From DALYLB01 sp964468345 (GTDB lineage Bacteria; Acidobacteriota; Blastocatellia; RBC074), in the NCBI GenBank assembly GCA_964468345.1, contig CAYXVZ010000001.1:334667-398666 (forward strand): a DNA stretch of 64,000 nucleotides. Reading direction: 5' to 3'. Under the pieces are notes generated by a model. It saw nothing but the letters and a program-made list of their open reading frames with translations. It had not been told where the DNA came from and did no database searches. A program made the translations under genes and the position numbers. Shown piece by piece: positions 1-7,904 of this stretch; position 1 is the first letter of the stretch, and each line of letters starts with the position of its first letter.

Positions 1-582
1 CGTTTTTCGCTTTCGCATAACGACCTGTCCAACGCCGTGGCGTCCGTGCCCGCGGGCAATGACGGCCTGCTGCTGATTCCCTTCTTTGAGGGCGAGCGGA
101 CGCCGAACGTGCCGGATGGAACGGGCGTGTATTTCGGGCTTCGCGATCAGACCTTTTCGATCCCGCATTTCGCGCGCGCCGCGATGGAAGGGGCGACGCT
201 CGGATTGAATTACGGCCTCGACCGGATGCGGGAACTCGGTATCGCGCCGCGAGAGATCCGCGCCACGGGCGGCGGCGCCCGCAGCGCCGTCTGGCGACAG
301 ATCATGGCCGATGTATTCAATGCGGAGGTCGTCTGCGTCAAAAATGAAGAAGGCGCCGCTGCCGGCGCCGCCATTCAAGCCCTCTGGGCATATCGAAAAC
401 AGGCGGAAACGCCCGTCTCGATTGAAGAGTTATGCGATCGTTATATCGCCCTCGATGAATCGACCCGCGCCAAACCGGATGCGGATCGCGTTGCGCTGTA
501 TCGAACCATGCAGGGCCTGCATAATTCGCTGGTTCGCGATCTGGGCGGGGCCTTTGGGGTGCATCGCAAGATGATTGTTTAA
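1..582 (+). CDS. xylB: Sugar kinase of the FGGY family (xylulokinase-like), 3' part only
   Basis: The reading frame is open back to base 1, so this is the C-terminal part (about 194 residues) of a protein that normally has about 500; the true start lies outside the window. FGGY kinases phosphorylate a sugar such as D-xylulose with ATP in the cytoplasm. The sequence shows the second FGGY domain: the 'GLLLIPFFEGERTP' segment, then 'RAAMEGATLGLNYGL' and the nucleotide-binding 'ATGGGARSAVWRQIMADVF' followed by 'EEGAAAGAAIQALWA'. The last two match xylulokinases best, but a related pentulose or gluconate kinase cannot be excluded without the N-terminal half. The TAA stop is followed at once by a CCTATAGGA-type repeat that fills the gap to the convergent neighbour. 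Confidence 0.82.
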   Translation, partial: RFSLSHNDLSNAVASVPAGNDGLLLIPFFEGERTPNVPDGTGVYFGLRDQTFSIPHFARAAMEGATLGLNYGLDRMRELGIAPREIRATGGGARSAVWRQIMADVFNAEVVCVKNEEGAAAGAAIQALWAYRKQAETPVSIEELCDRYIALDESTRAKPDADRVALYRTMQGLHNSLVRDLGGAFGVHRKMIV

Positions 583-645
583 GAGTCTGACCTATAGGAC
601 CTATAAGACTTATAGGTCCTATAGGTCCTATAGGTCCTATATGAC
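583..645. repeat. CCTATAAGA-family repeat filling a convergent gap
   Basis: About six 9-bp units of the form CCTATAGGA or TATAGGTCC, first in one orientation and then in the other, so that the block can fold into a long hairpin. It occupies the whole gap between the TAA of the kinase (580-582) and the TAA of the DUF2167 gene (646-648). Other copies lie at 11168, 18356, 41336, 52758 and 53437. It may work as a two-way terminator; that is inference. Confidence 0.9.
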
Positions 646-1638
646 TTATTCCCCCTGCACCGCACTAACGGTCTCTTGCTCCGCGCTCTTGCGCGAGAAC
701 AATTTTTTGATAATGCCGCCCACCGCCAACAACGCGATAAAAATGAATTTCTTTCCGGCGACCAGAAAGCCCAGCAGCAGTTTGAACAATCCCGCTTTCG
801 CAAGCAGCTTGCCTGCCACCAGCGCGCCGATGCCATACGCCGCGACCTTATCGACGCCGGGTTTGAAATCCTCGTACCGGTGTCCTTGATTGAATTCCAC
901 AAAGCTGAGCACCTGCTGCATATCTTTCTCGACGGTCTTCAGCTGCCCCATGGCGGCAACCGCATTCAGCGAAAGCACGCCGTGGCGGCCCAGCGCGCGA
1001 ATATCGTAATTGAGCGTGTGCTCGGACTCCTGGCCGAACTTGAATTCCCGGGCCCAGTACAGTTTATGAGTCGCTTTGTCGTACCGCGGTTTGGCGGCCC
1101 AGCCCACGATTTCAATCGATTCATAGCCGGCCTTGGCGCGCTCGGCGTTTTCTTCCTTCTCGCTTTCCTTCATCTCTTTGAGCATGTCATCGTAGTTGAT
1201 TTTTTCAGCTTCATCGTCTTTCACATAGCCATCTTCGCTGTAGGTGATGACAACGGCCCACGCGTCTGCGCCGACGCCCTTGAAATCCGCCGGAACGATC
1301 AGGCCCAGCGTATCATTCGATTTCTCGGGCGGATTTCCCCACAGATCGACCAGCACTTTCTTCCCGTCTTTCGGATCGAGGTATTTGAAATTCTCCGGCA
1401 GCTTGATCGTTGCGAGGCCGTCTTTGAGCTTCACTTCTCCCGTCTGGAATTTCAGTTCCTTGAGAATCTTGGCGGCTTCCTGGTTGGATTGATTGAGGAG
1501 TTCCTGCAGCTTTTCAGGCGAGATTTCTTTGCTCTTATCGGCGGATTCTTTCTGCGCCTGCGTGACGAGCGGCGCAAGGAGAAAGAAAAACAGAACAATA
1601 CTGAGCGGGAGCGCTGAGTGACGTAGCGTCTTTTTCAT
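646..1638 (-). CDS. DUF2167 family membrane-anchored exported protein
   Basis: A 330-residue protein with a signal peptide (hydrophobic residues about 12-28, ending TQAQ) and a long, charged, probably extracytoplasmic body. The C-terminus has two hydrophobic stretches (about 266-310, 'IGALVAGKLLAKAGLFKLLL' then 'FIFIALLAVGGIIKKLF') and a basic tail. This arrangement and the central 'KLYWAREFKFG...LNYDIRALGRHGVLSLNAVA' region match DUF2167, a family of unknown biochemical function often annotated as membrane-anchored. The ATG at 1638 is supported by GGAGG eight bases upstream. It stands alone, convergent with the sugar kinase, with no operon partner that would suggest a role. Confidence 0.8.
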   Translation of the reverse strand: MKKTLRHSALPLSIVLFFFLLAPLVTQAQKESADKSKEISPEKLQELLNQSNQEAAKILKELKFQTGEVKLKDGLATIKLPENFKYLDPKDGKKVLVDLWGNPPEKSNDTLGLIVPADFKGVGADAWAVVITYSEDGYVKDDEAEKINYDDMLKEMKESEKEENAERAKAGYESIEIVGWAAKPRYDKATHKLYWAREFKFGQESEHTLNYDIRALGRHGVLSLNAVAAMGQLKTVEKDMQQVLSFVEFNQGHRYEDFKPGVDKVAAYGIGALVAGKLLAKAGLFKLLLGFLVAGKKFIFIALLAVGGIIKKLFSRKSAEQETVSAVQGE

Positions 1639-1905
1639 GGGGTTTCCTCCATTGGGTTGTTGTAGTCGCGTGTAGGGGCCGAGTCTTCCGTTACCGGGAG
1701 CTTCTCAAGAGAGGTACTGCTTATTTCTCGAATCGCATGGCCGGTGAGTTAGATCAGAATTTGGGAGATCAGGTTGGGTCGGATTGGATTTTTCTTTTTT
1801 TCAAACCCGGGGAGTCGATTGTAGTTCGCTTTGAGGATCGTGCAAAGAACTTTTCTCGGTGAGAATAAATTATGGATCCGTTATGGAAACGGCCCCGGAC
1901 AACAA

Positions 1906-2064
1906 CTAAATCAGGACGAGAAACATTCGTTCAGACAATTTTGGGACAAAGCTTTTATCGCGAAGAAACGAAGAGCACGAAGAAAGCCGCATAAGTCTGT
2001 CCTCAATCTTTTCTTCGTGCTCTTCGTTTCTTCGTGGTTGTGCCCTTCATGCGTGGCTTGATTT
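1906..2064. repeat. CACGAAGA-family element with CTAAATCA termini; the 1639-2071 gap
   Basis: The gap 1639-2071 holds no convincing gene. Its main feature is an inverted repeat: left core 1961-1984 (CGAAGAAACGAAGAGCACGA), right core 2011-2037 (its complement). The similarity extends outwards: the left end reads CTAAATCAGGAC and the right end GCTTGATTTAG, so the element is about 159 bp with imperfect terminal inverted repeats. A second copy with the same ends is at 59721-59847. No transposase is nearby. Bases 1639-1905 are AT-richer and may hold the promoter of the DUF2167 gene. Confidence 0.85.
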
Positions 2065-2071
2065 AGTTTTG

Positions 2072-3715
2072 TTACTCCTGCTTTGCCACGCAGCATCGCT
2101 CATTGGGCAGCGATCCCGCCGCAATCTCCGCATGCGGGAGAAACTGCGGCGCCTTGCGATGACGGGTCGCCTGTTCGTAAGCATATGCCAGGCGAATGAG
2201 CTTGCCTTCGCTCCAGGCGCGGCCCGCAAACGAAATGCCGATGGGCAGGCCGAAGACAAAGCCGGCCGGCACCGTGATATGCGGATAGCCCGCCACCGCC
2301 GGGGCGCTCGAAAATCCGCCCGTGAAATGATCGCCGTTGGCCTGATCGATCGTCCAGGCCGGTCCGCCCGTCACGGCAATCAGCGCATCCAGGTGATGCC
2401 TGTTCATTACGGCATCGATGCCCAGCGTGCGGCTCAGACGAAGGTTGTTCGCCAGCGCCCGCCGATACGCGGGCGATTTGAGATCGCCTTTCGCTTCAGC
2501 CCTGAGCATCATCTCCTGTCCGAAAAAGGGCATTTCCCGCTCGCGATTCTTTTCATTGAACTCGATCACCTCTTTCATCGACTTGACGGGAATACTGTCG
2601 CCGCGCGTCTTGAAATAGGCATTCAGATCGGCCTTGAATTCATAGAGCATCACTTCGAGTTCCGTGTCATCAAACTTTCCCCATGTGGGAATTTCCGCCG
2701 GATCCACGATCACCGCGCCGAGCTTTTTCATGGTATCGAGCGCGTCTTCGATCAGTTTGTCGACATAGGGATTGAAGCCGAAAGTCTTTCGCACGACGCC
2801 GAGGCGCGCGCCCTTGAGGCCGGCCGGATCGAGGAATTTCGTGTAATCGGCTTCGACCTTTCCCACACTGGCATTCGTGGCGCCGTCTCGCGGATCGATG
2901 CCCGTAATGGCGGAAAGCAGGGCTGCCGCATCCGCCACAGTGCGCGTCATCGGCCCCGCCGTATCCTGACTGTGCGAGATGGGAATAATGCCGGCGCGGC
3001 TGACCAGGCCGACGGTGGGCTTGATGCCCACCAGGCCATTCGCGGACGAAGGACAAACGATCGATCCGTCCGTTTCGGTGCCGATCGAGGCGGCGCAAAG
3101 ATTGGCCGCCGTCGCCGCGCCCGACCCCGAGCTCGATCCGCATGGATTGCGGTCGATCACATAGGGATTGTGGGTCTGCCCGCCCCGCGCGCTCCATCCG
3201 CTGACCGAACGCGAAGAACGGAAGTTCGCCCATTCGCTGAGATTCGTTTTTCCGATAATGACGGCGCCTGCGGCCCGCAGGCGCTCCACGATAAAGGCAT
3301 CTTTGGGCGCAACGGTATTTTCAAGCGCCAGTGAGCCGGCCGTCGTCGTCATACGATCGGCCGTATCGATGTTGTCTTTGATCAGGATCGGAATGCCGTG
3401 CAACGGCCCGCGCGATTTCCCGGCCTTCCGCTCTTCATCCAGTTTTCGCGCAATCGCTAGGGCGTCGGGATTCAGTTCGATCACCGAATTGATCGTCGGA
3501 CCGCGCTTGTCGATCGCATCGATGCGCGTCATATAGATCTGCGCCAGCGATTCGGCCGTCTTTGCGCCGGAAGTCATCGCCTCGCGCAGTTGCGCGATGG
3601 TCATCTCGTTGAGTTCAAATCCGGATTGCCCGAAACGCACCACGGGGCGAAGAATCGCAAAGCCCGCCGCAGTCCCCGCAGCCTTCAAAAATTTCCTTCG
3701 ATTTGTTTTTGTCAT
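2072..3715 (-). CDS. Amidase signature family hydrolase, Tat-exported
   Basis: A 547-residue amidase of the GatA/fatty-acid-amide-hydrolase superfamily, which cleaves C-N bonds of amides. The Ser-cisSer-Lys triad is visible: Lys113 in 'PILIKDN', cis-Ser194 in 'PCGSSSGSGAA' and nucleophile Ser218 in 'GTETDGSIVCPS'. The N-terminus 'TNRRKFLKAAGTAAGFA' is a twin-arginine signal, so the enzyme is probably periplasmic and is unlikely to be the tRNA-dependent GatA. I chose the ATG at 3715, directly before the Tat motif; an upstream in-frame start at 3808 would add 31 residues encoded by an intergenic repeat and is rejected. The substrate is unknown. The two flanking gaps both carry repeats. Confidence 0.88.
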   Translation of the reverse strand: MTKTNRRKFLKAAGTAAGFAILRPVVRFGQSGFELNEMTIAQLREAMTSGAKTAESLAQIYMTRIDAIDKRGPTINSVIELNPDALAIARKLDEERKAGKSRGPLHGIPILIKDNIDTADRMTTTAGSLALENTVAPKDAFIVERLRAAGAVIIGKTNLSEWANFRSSRSVSGWSARGGQTHNPYVIDRNPCGSSSGSGAATAANLCAASIGTETDGSIVCPSSANGLVGIKPTVGLVSRAGIIPISHSQDTAGPMTRTVADAAALLSAITGIDPRDGATNASVGKVEADYTKFLDPAGLKGARLGVVRKTFGFNPYVDKLIEDALDTMKKLGAVIVDPAEIPTWGKFDDTELEVMLYEFKADLNAYFKTRGDSIPVKSMKEVIEFNEKNREREMPFFGQEMMLRAEAKGDLKSPAYRRALANNLRLSRTLGIDAVMNRHHLDALIAVTGGPAWTIDQANGDHFTGGFSSAPAVAGYPHITVPAGFVFGLPIGISFAGRAWSEGKLIRLAYAYEQATRHRKAPQFLPHAEIAAGSLPNERCCVAKQE

Positions 3716-3735
3716 TTGAATCAGTCTCAAACAAA

Positions 3736-3805
3736 ACAGAAAAATTGGGGGCAAAAAAGTGATCTCCCTCGAAGGGGAAACATTTTTCTGTCCCCAAATG
3801 TTCTG
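3736..3805. repeat. ACAGAAAAATGGGG-family inverted repeat
   Basis: Left arm about 3737-3762 (ACAGAAAAATTGGGGG then CAAAAAAG), right arm about 3780-3805 (CATTTTTCTGTCCCC then AAATGTTCTG). Each arm is an internal direct repeat of AGAAAAAT separated by a G-run, so the arms can pair in more than one register. It fills the gap between the amidase start and the next gene's stop. Related copies are at 49961, 58204 and 59854. Confidence 0.82.
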
Positions 3806-3819
3806 CAATAGATTTCGAA

Positions 3820-6141
3820 TTACATCATTCGATCTCGAAGCCAGACGAAACTGCGCGTATAGGCACGGCGGAAGACATCCGGCCAGGCCTGATTCGGAAG
3901 GATGCGCGGAAAAGTCTTTGCACCAGGCTGTTCAAAGGAGTTGTCCCAGCCGCTGCCATCCCAGAACAGATCGCAGTTGAATGCGCCGGCTTCCTTGACC
4001 AGACCGCTCGGATTGCGGCCGTTCTCGGCGAAGGTATTGTTCCAGATGCGATTGCCTTCCGGCACGGCGCCGACATCGAAGGTGCGCCCTTTCGGGAAGG
4101 CAATTGCCAGGCCGACGACGGCGATGCCGAAACTGTCGTTGCCGCGAATTTCATTCTCTGTCACCTGCGTGCGATCCGCGGCCATAATGAACATGCCGAT
4201 TCCCGGAATCAGCTTGCCGACAATCGCATTCGGATCGCCGAAATTCGCGTGATTATTATTGATCGAGCGGTTCTTGCGCAGAACATTTTCATCGCCGATC
4301 TTCGAGGGGTTGTTCGGAAGCAGAAAAACCAGGATGCCGGCCGTGTTGTCGTGGCAATAATTATTCTCCACGACCGACCGCACGCAATTTTCGATCTCGA
4401 TGCCGGCGACGTTGTTATGGCATTCGTTATTTCGAACGATGATATTCGCCGATTGGCCCACATAAATTCCGGCGTCCTTGATATTCGTCACGACGCAGTT
4501 TTCGATCAGCACACCCTTGCATTCGACGGGATAGACGCCATAAAGCCCTGTGTTATCGACCTGCAGATTGCGAAATGTCACGTCGCTGGCGCCATGCACG
4601 GTGATGCCGTTATTGACGTAATCCTTGATGACCAGATTCTCGATCAGAAACTTGTGGCCCGAAGTGATAACAGCATCCGTCAGTTTGTTCTGGCCGTCGA
4701 GAATGGGGCGTTGGCCATTTTCCGTCAGGCCGCGAATCGTGATGTTCTCGATATCGATCAGCAGAGTTTCGTGATAGGTGCCGGGCCGGATCTCGATCGC
4801 GTCTCCCGCAATCGTTCGATCGAGGGCGGCCTGAATCGATTCGCCCGGATTGACCGTCCATTTCGTGGGATTGCGCCTGGGCGTATTCGACGGCGCAGTT
4901 GAAACAATCGTCGGCAGCGGCGGCATGGAGCCTTTGGCGAAAGGCCTGGCGGGCCCCACCACGGGAAGGCCCGACGGCACGCGCGCGGGGATTTCCGGCC
5001 GCTTCGATTCATCGGTCAGTGCGTATAAAAAGGCGATCAGGTCTTTCTTTTCCTGCGTCGTCAGGCTGAATTTGCGAATCTTGTCGTCGATGTTCGGCAG
5101 GCTGTTGCCCACGCCATGCCCCGCTCCGTTTTTATAGAAATCGAGGACTTCTTCCAGCGTCTGCAAACGCCCGTTGTGCATATAAGGCGACGTCAGCGCG
5201 ACATTGCGCAGCGTGGGAACCTTGAAGGCGAACTTGTAATTGTCTTCCTTGACCACCTCGGCGCGGCCCGTGTCCTCTTTCGCCCCCGGCATCGAGTGCA
5301 CGCCGATGACTTTGAAATCCGGATTCGCGAAAGTCGGAAAGCCGTGGCATTCGAAGCAACGCGTTTTGAGCGAGCGAAACAGTGTCAGCCCGCGACGCTG
5401 TTCGGCCGTCAGCGCATTCGGTTCGCCCGCGGCATACCGATCGAATGGAGAATTGTTGCTGATGATGGTGCGTTCGAATGCGGCGACGGCATTCGTCACA
5501 TTGTCGAAAGTGACGGCGCTTCCCTCTTTGCCGCCGAAGGCCTTGTCGAAGAGTTCGACGTATTCACGATTTTTCTTCAATTCCTCGACCAGTTCCTCGG
5601 GTTTCTGATTCATTTCCTCTTCCGAGGTAATCGGAAAACGCGCCTGATCTTCGAGATCCTCGGCGCGGCCGTCCCAAAACTGTTTATGGTTATACGCCGC
5701 ATTCCAGATGGTCGGCGCATTGCGGCGAACCTCTTTGCCACCGCTTCGCGTGACGCCGATGCCGGCGCCGCCGACGCCCATCGAAACCTGCCGCTCATCG
5801 CTGAATCCGAAGTCTGGATGATGACAGGTCGCGCAGGATTGCGTGTTGTCGCCCGATAGGATCGGGTCGAAATACAACAATCGTCCCAGCTCTTCTTTTT
5901 CCGGCGTGGAAGGATTGTCTTTGCGAAGCTTCATCTCGGGAAAGGCTCTTCGCAATCCGCCGCTGCCGGGACTGCCGTTGGTCAATCCGGCCGGCGGAAT
6001 ATCGGGCGTGAATGGAATCCAGCCCAGGGTCATCACAGACCCGCTGATGAGTGCGAATAGCGATCCGAGCAGAATCAGGATGCGGCGAAGCCATTTAGGC
6101 CGAGTTTCCGCAACGGTGGGGACATTGGTCGATTCAATCAT
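3820..6141 (-). CDS. Dihaem cytochrome c peroxidase (MauG/CcpA-like) fused to a parallel beta-helix domain
   Basis: A 773-residue two-domain protein. Residues about 19-40 are a membrane-spanning signal or anchor. Residues about 60-380 are a dihaem peroxidase domain with haem sites CATCH (103-107) and CFECH (262-266) and the family motifs 'NAPTIWNAAYNHKQFWDGRA' and 'VPTLRNVALTSPYMHNG'. A Pro-rich linker follows, then residues about 428-740 form a right-handed beta-helix of the NosD/pectate-lyase type, beginning 'WTVNPGESIQAALDRTIAGD' and running through many 'N-x-hydrophobic-x-N' coils. The peroxidase half may reduce peroxide or oxidise a substrate in the periplasm; the beta-helix may bind or cleave a polysaccharide. 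The ATG at 6141 has AGGAAA upstream; a start at 6216 would lie inside a repeat. Confidence 0.88.
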   Translation of the reverse strand: MIESTNVPTVAETRPKWLRRILILLGSLFALISGSVMTLGWIPFTPDIPPAGLTNGSPGSGGLRRAFPEMKLRKDNPSTPEKEELGRLLYFDPILSGDNTQSCATCHHPDFGFSDERQVSMGVGGAGIGVTRSGGKEVRRNAPTIWNAAYNHKQFWDGRAEDLEDQARFPITSEEEMNQKPEELVEELKKNREYVELFDKAFGGKEGSAVTFDNVTNAVAAFERTIISNNSPFDRYAAGEPNALTAEQRRGLTLFRSLKTRCFECHGFPTFANPDFKVIGVHSMPGAKEDTGRAEVVKEDNYKFAFKVPTLRNVALTSPYMHNGRLQTLEEVLDFYKNGAGHGVGNSLPNIDDKIRKFSLTTQEKKDLIAFLYALTDESKRPEIPARVPSGLPVVGPARPFAKGSMPPLPTIVSTAPSNTPRRNPTKWTVNPGESIQAALDRTIAGDAIEIRPGTYHETLLIDIENITIRGLTENGQRPILDGQNKLTDAVITSGHKFLIENLVIKDYVNNGITVHGASDVTFRNLQVDNTGLYGVYPVECKGVLIENCVVTNIKDAGIYVGQSANIIVRNNECHNNVAGIEIENCVRSVVENNYCHDNTAGILVFLLPNNPSKIGDENVLRKNRSINNNHANFGDPNAIVGKLIPGIGMFIMAADRTQVTENEIRGNDSFGIAVVGLAIAFPKGRTFDVGAVPEGNRIWNNTFAENGRNPSGLVKEAGAFNCDLFWDGSGWDNSFEQPGAKTFPRILPNQAWPDVFRRAYTRSFVWLRDRMM

Positions 6142-6153
6142 CAATTTTCCTGA

Positions 6154-6255
6154 GTTAATCGGCCACAGAGTCACGGAGCCACAGAGAGAATGGCAGGGAT
6201 ATTTCACAAAAGCCACTGCATTCCTTCTCTGTGACTCCGTGCCTCTGTGGCTAAC
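6154..6255. repeat. CACAGAG/CACGGAG-family inverted repeat
   Basis: Left arm 6154-6190 contains GGCCACAGAGTCACGGAGCC; right arm 6225-6255 is its near complement (TTCTCTGTGACTCCGTGCCT then CTGTGGCTAAC). The 34-bp centre is unique. It lies between two minus-strand genes, just upstream of the peroxidase ribosome-binding site. The unit is an 8-bp imperfect direct repeat. Family members occur at 35715, 35834, 43046 and, as a half element, 61901. Confidence 0.88.
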
Positions 6256-6258
6256 CCG

Positions 6259-7254
6259 TTAAAACCCTGTCGCCGGCAGGCCGCCGATTTCGGCAGAGGT
6301 GCTGCGTTTGCCACCGGCCGGCCCGAGACGGATTTCGTTTTCTTCGAGCAGATTGGCCGTCTTGCCGCGGAATTTCAGGGCTTCGACCAGAAAGTTATCG
6401 AACAGCAGCCGCCCGTCGCGGCTTTCGTTGCGATGATCCCAGTATTTATCGGCCTGCCAGTCCTGAAAGGATTTCTCGAGGTGAAACTGCACGCCGTAGA
6501 TCAACTGGTCGGCCGTGCGGCGAACGATCATCTGAATTTCGGAAAGATAGCCGCGCGCGAGTTTTTTGAATCCATCGGGCAGGCGATCGACTTCGAGGCC
6601 ATGATTCTGCCACACGCGAAGCAGGTGCTGCTGGCTCGTATATTTCTGCCATCGAAGCCCGCTGCGCAATTCAATGCCCGCGAAGATGGGATCGCTCAGG
6701 TCCGTGATTTTCACGAAGCGGTACTGATACTCAATCATTCGGCCGCTGCGGACCTCGGACGGAGGACGGCCGTCGATCGTCGTGATCGTCGCGCCGAACG
6801 CCTGGCCGACCATCTGATGACCGCCGCAGATGGCCAGCACGGGAATGCCGGTCTCGTGAATGAATTGGTTGAAGCCCTCGATCATAAAGGGCGCATAATG
6901 ATCGAAATCGCGCAGCGTGCCGCCGAGAATGATCGCATCGGGATCGAATTCACGAACGGCCGCGCCATTGATTTCGGACAGATGAACCGTGCGAATATCT
7001 GGATCGCGAACGAGTTTGCGAACATTGTTTTCAATATTCGACAGGGCCATCTGGGCGATCGCGCGCTCCAAACGAACCCATCGGCCCGCGTGAAAATCGG
7101 GCTCCCGCCGCGCTACCTCGGAATACTGATCGACATCCGCAATCAGATTATCGACCAGCACCACGCGCATCGTGCGAATGCGCGGGTGTATCAATTCGAA
7201 TGCGCAATGCGGATCGTTGGTGAGCTTCTGCACCGATTCAGTCTTTGCTTCCAT
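6259..7254 (-). CDS. Class I glutamine amidotransferase-like protein
   Basis: A 331-residue cytoplasmic protein with a Triad-type glutaminase fold. The nucleophile elbow is 'VLAICGGHQMVGQAFG' and the catalytic His and Glu lie in 'IYGVQFHLEKS', so the Cys-His-Glu triad is complete. Such domains release ammonia from glutamine or have become gamma-glutamyl hydrolases. About 120 residues precede the nucleophile and about 45 charged residues follow the catalytic His, which is longer than a bare glutaminase domain. No synthase partner lies nearby, so the acceptor is unknown. I took the ATG at 7254 ('MEAKTESV'); an upstream start at 7308 is possible but has no ribosome-binding site. The stop codon lies three bases from a repeat arm. 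Confidence 0.8.
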   Translation of the reverse strand: MEAKTESVQKLTNDPHCAFELIHPRIRTMRVVLVDNLIADVDQYSEVARREPDFHAGRWVRLERAIAQMALSNIENNVRKLVRDPDIRTVHLSEINGAAVREFDPDAIILGGTLRDFDHYAPFMIEGFNQFIHETGIPVLAICGGHQMVGQAFGATITTIDGRPPSEVRSGRMIEYQYRFVKITDLSDPIFAGIELRSGLRWQKYTSQQHLLRVWQNHGLEVDRLPDGFKKLARGYLSEIQMIVRRTADQLIYGVQFHLEKSFQDWQADKYWDHRNESRDGRLLFDNFLVEALKFRGKTANLLEENEIRLGPAGGKRSTSAEIGGLPATGF

Positions 7255-7270
7255 AGTTCCCACTAAAGGT

Positions 7271-7585
7271 TCAAAACAGTTCCAGGACGGGGCGCTTGCC
7301 TTTCTCATGAATGCAGATCTTCTGTCCGTTTTCGGCCGTCAATTCGGTTTGCGAATCGATGCCGAGCGAGCGGCAAATGGTGACGGCGATCTCGGCAGGC
7401 ATTACGGGGCGCTCTTTCGGATACGCGCCGATTTCATCCGAAGCGCCGATCACCTGTCCGCCGCAAACGCCGTCGCCGGCCATCAGCATCGTCCAGCGAT
7501 GCGTCCAGTGATCGCGCCCTCCCGCGGGATCGATCTGCGGCTTCAGATCCCGCCTTCCCTCGAAACCTCGATCACGTCTTTTCAT
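7271..7585 (-). pseudogene. C-terminal remnant of a DUF1501 protein
   Basis: Only 104 residues, yet they match the last fifth of DUF1501 proteins (usually 430-500 residues): 'GGRDHWTHRWTMLMAG', 'GGQVIGASDEIGAYPKERPV', 'PAEIAVTICRSLGID' and the final 'GKRPVLELF'. The N-terminal phosphatase-like core is absent, and upstream sequence is a three-copy 15-bp repeat rather than coding DNA. An ATG at 7585 with GAGAGGA before it could still allow translation, so it may be expressed as a stub. It is from a different subfamily from the intact DUF1501 gene at 38375. A deletion of the 5' part of the gene is the simplest explanation. Confidence 0.72.
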
Positions 7586-7904
7586 ATTGCATCCTCTCAG
7601 GTTGCATCCTTTCAGATTGCCTCCTTTCCATGGGGTATGCAGGGTGTGAAATCGCTTGCAGGTGCTTATCGGCGGTATCTTACACAATCCTTGAATATGT
7701 CGCCAGACGATGGTATCGTCCGCGCAACTTTGTCGGTTTTTCAGACAGAAACGTCTTTATTTTCTTTCAAGAATCAGAATCAACAATCTCCGGGCGTCCC
7801 GATTTCCAGCGCCCGTGTCGACACTTCCTGTATTGTTTTTTGAAGGCGAGAATTCTCTCGACAGGAGCACGGTGTACGATCATCAATCCAACTAGGAGAC
7901 CAGT
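7586..7904 (+). other. Intergenic region with three 15-bp direct repeats
   Basis: Bases 7586-7600, 7601-7615 and 7616-7630 are three consecutive copies of a 15-bp unit (ATTGCATCCTCTCAG and variants). The rest, to 7904, has no coding potential I can support and should hold the promoter of the receptor gene. AGGAG at 7894-7898 sits seven bases before its ATG. Confidence 0.7.

Noticed and set aside
676..1617. 313-codon open frame opposite the DUF2167 gene
   Set aside because: The minus strand encodes a family protein with signal peptide and ribosome-binding site; the plus frame shows none.
1831..2061. Small frame in the gap before the amidase gene
   Set aside because: Most of it is the CACGAAGA inverted repeat; the translation has no features of a real protein.
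6142..6216. Longer N-terminus for the peroxidase fusion
   Set aside because: The extra residues are encoded by a CACAGAG repeat arm, and the ATG at 6141 has its own ribosome-binding site and precedes a normal membrane anchor.
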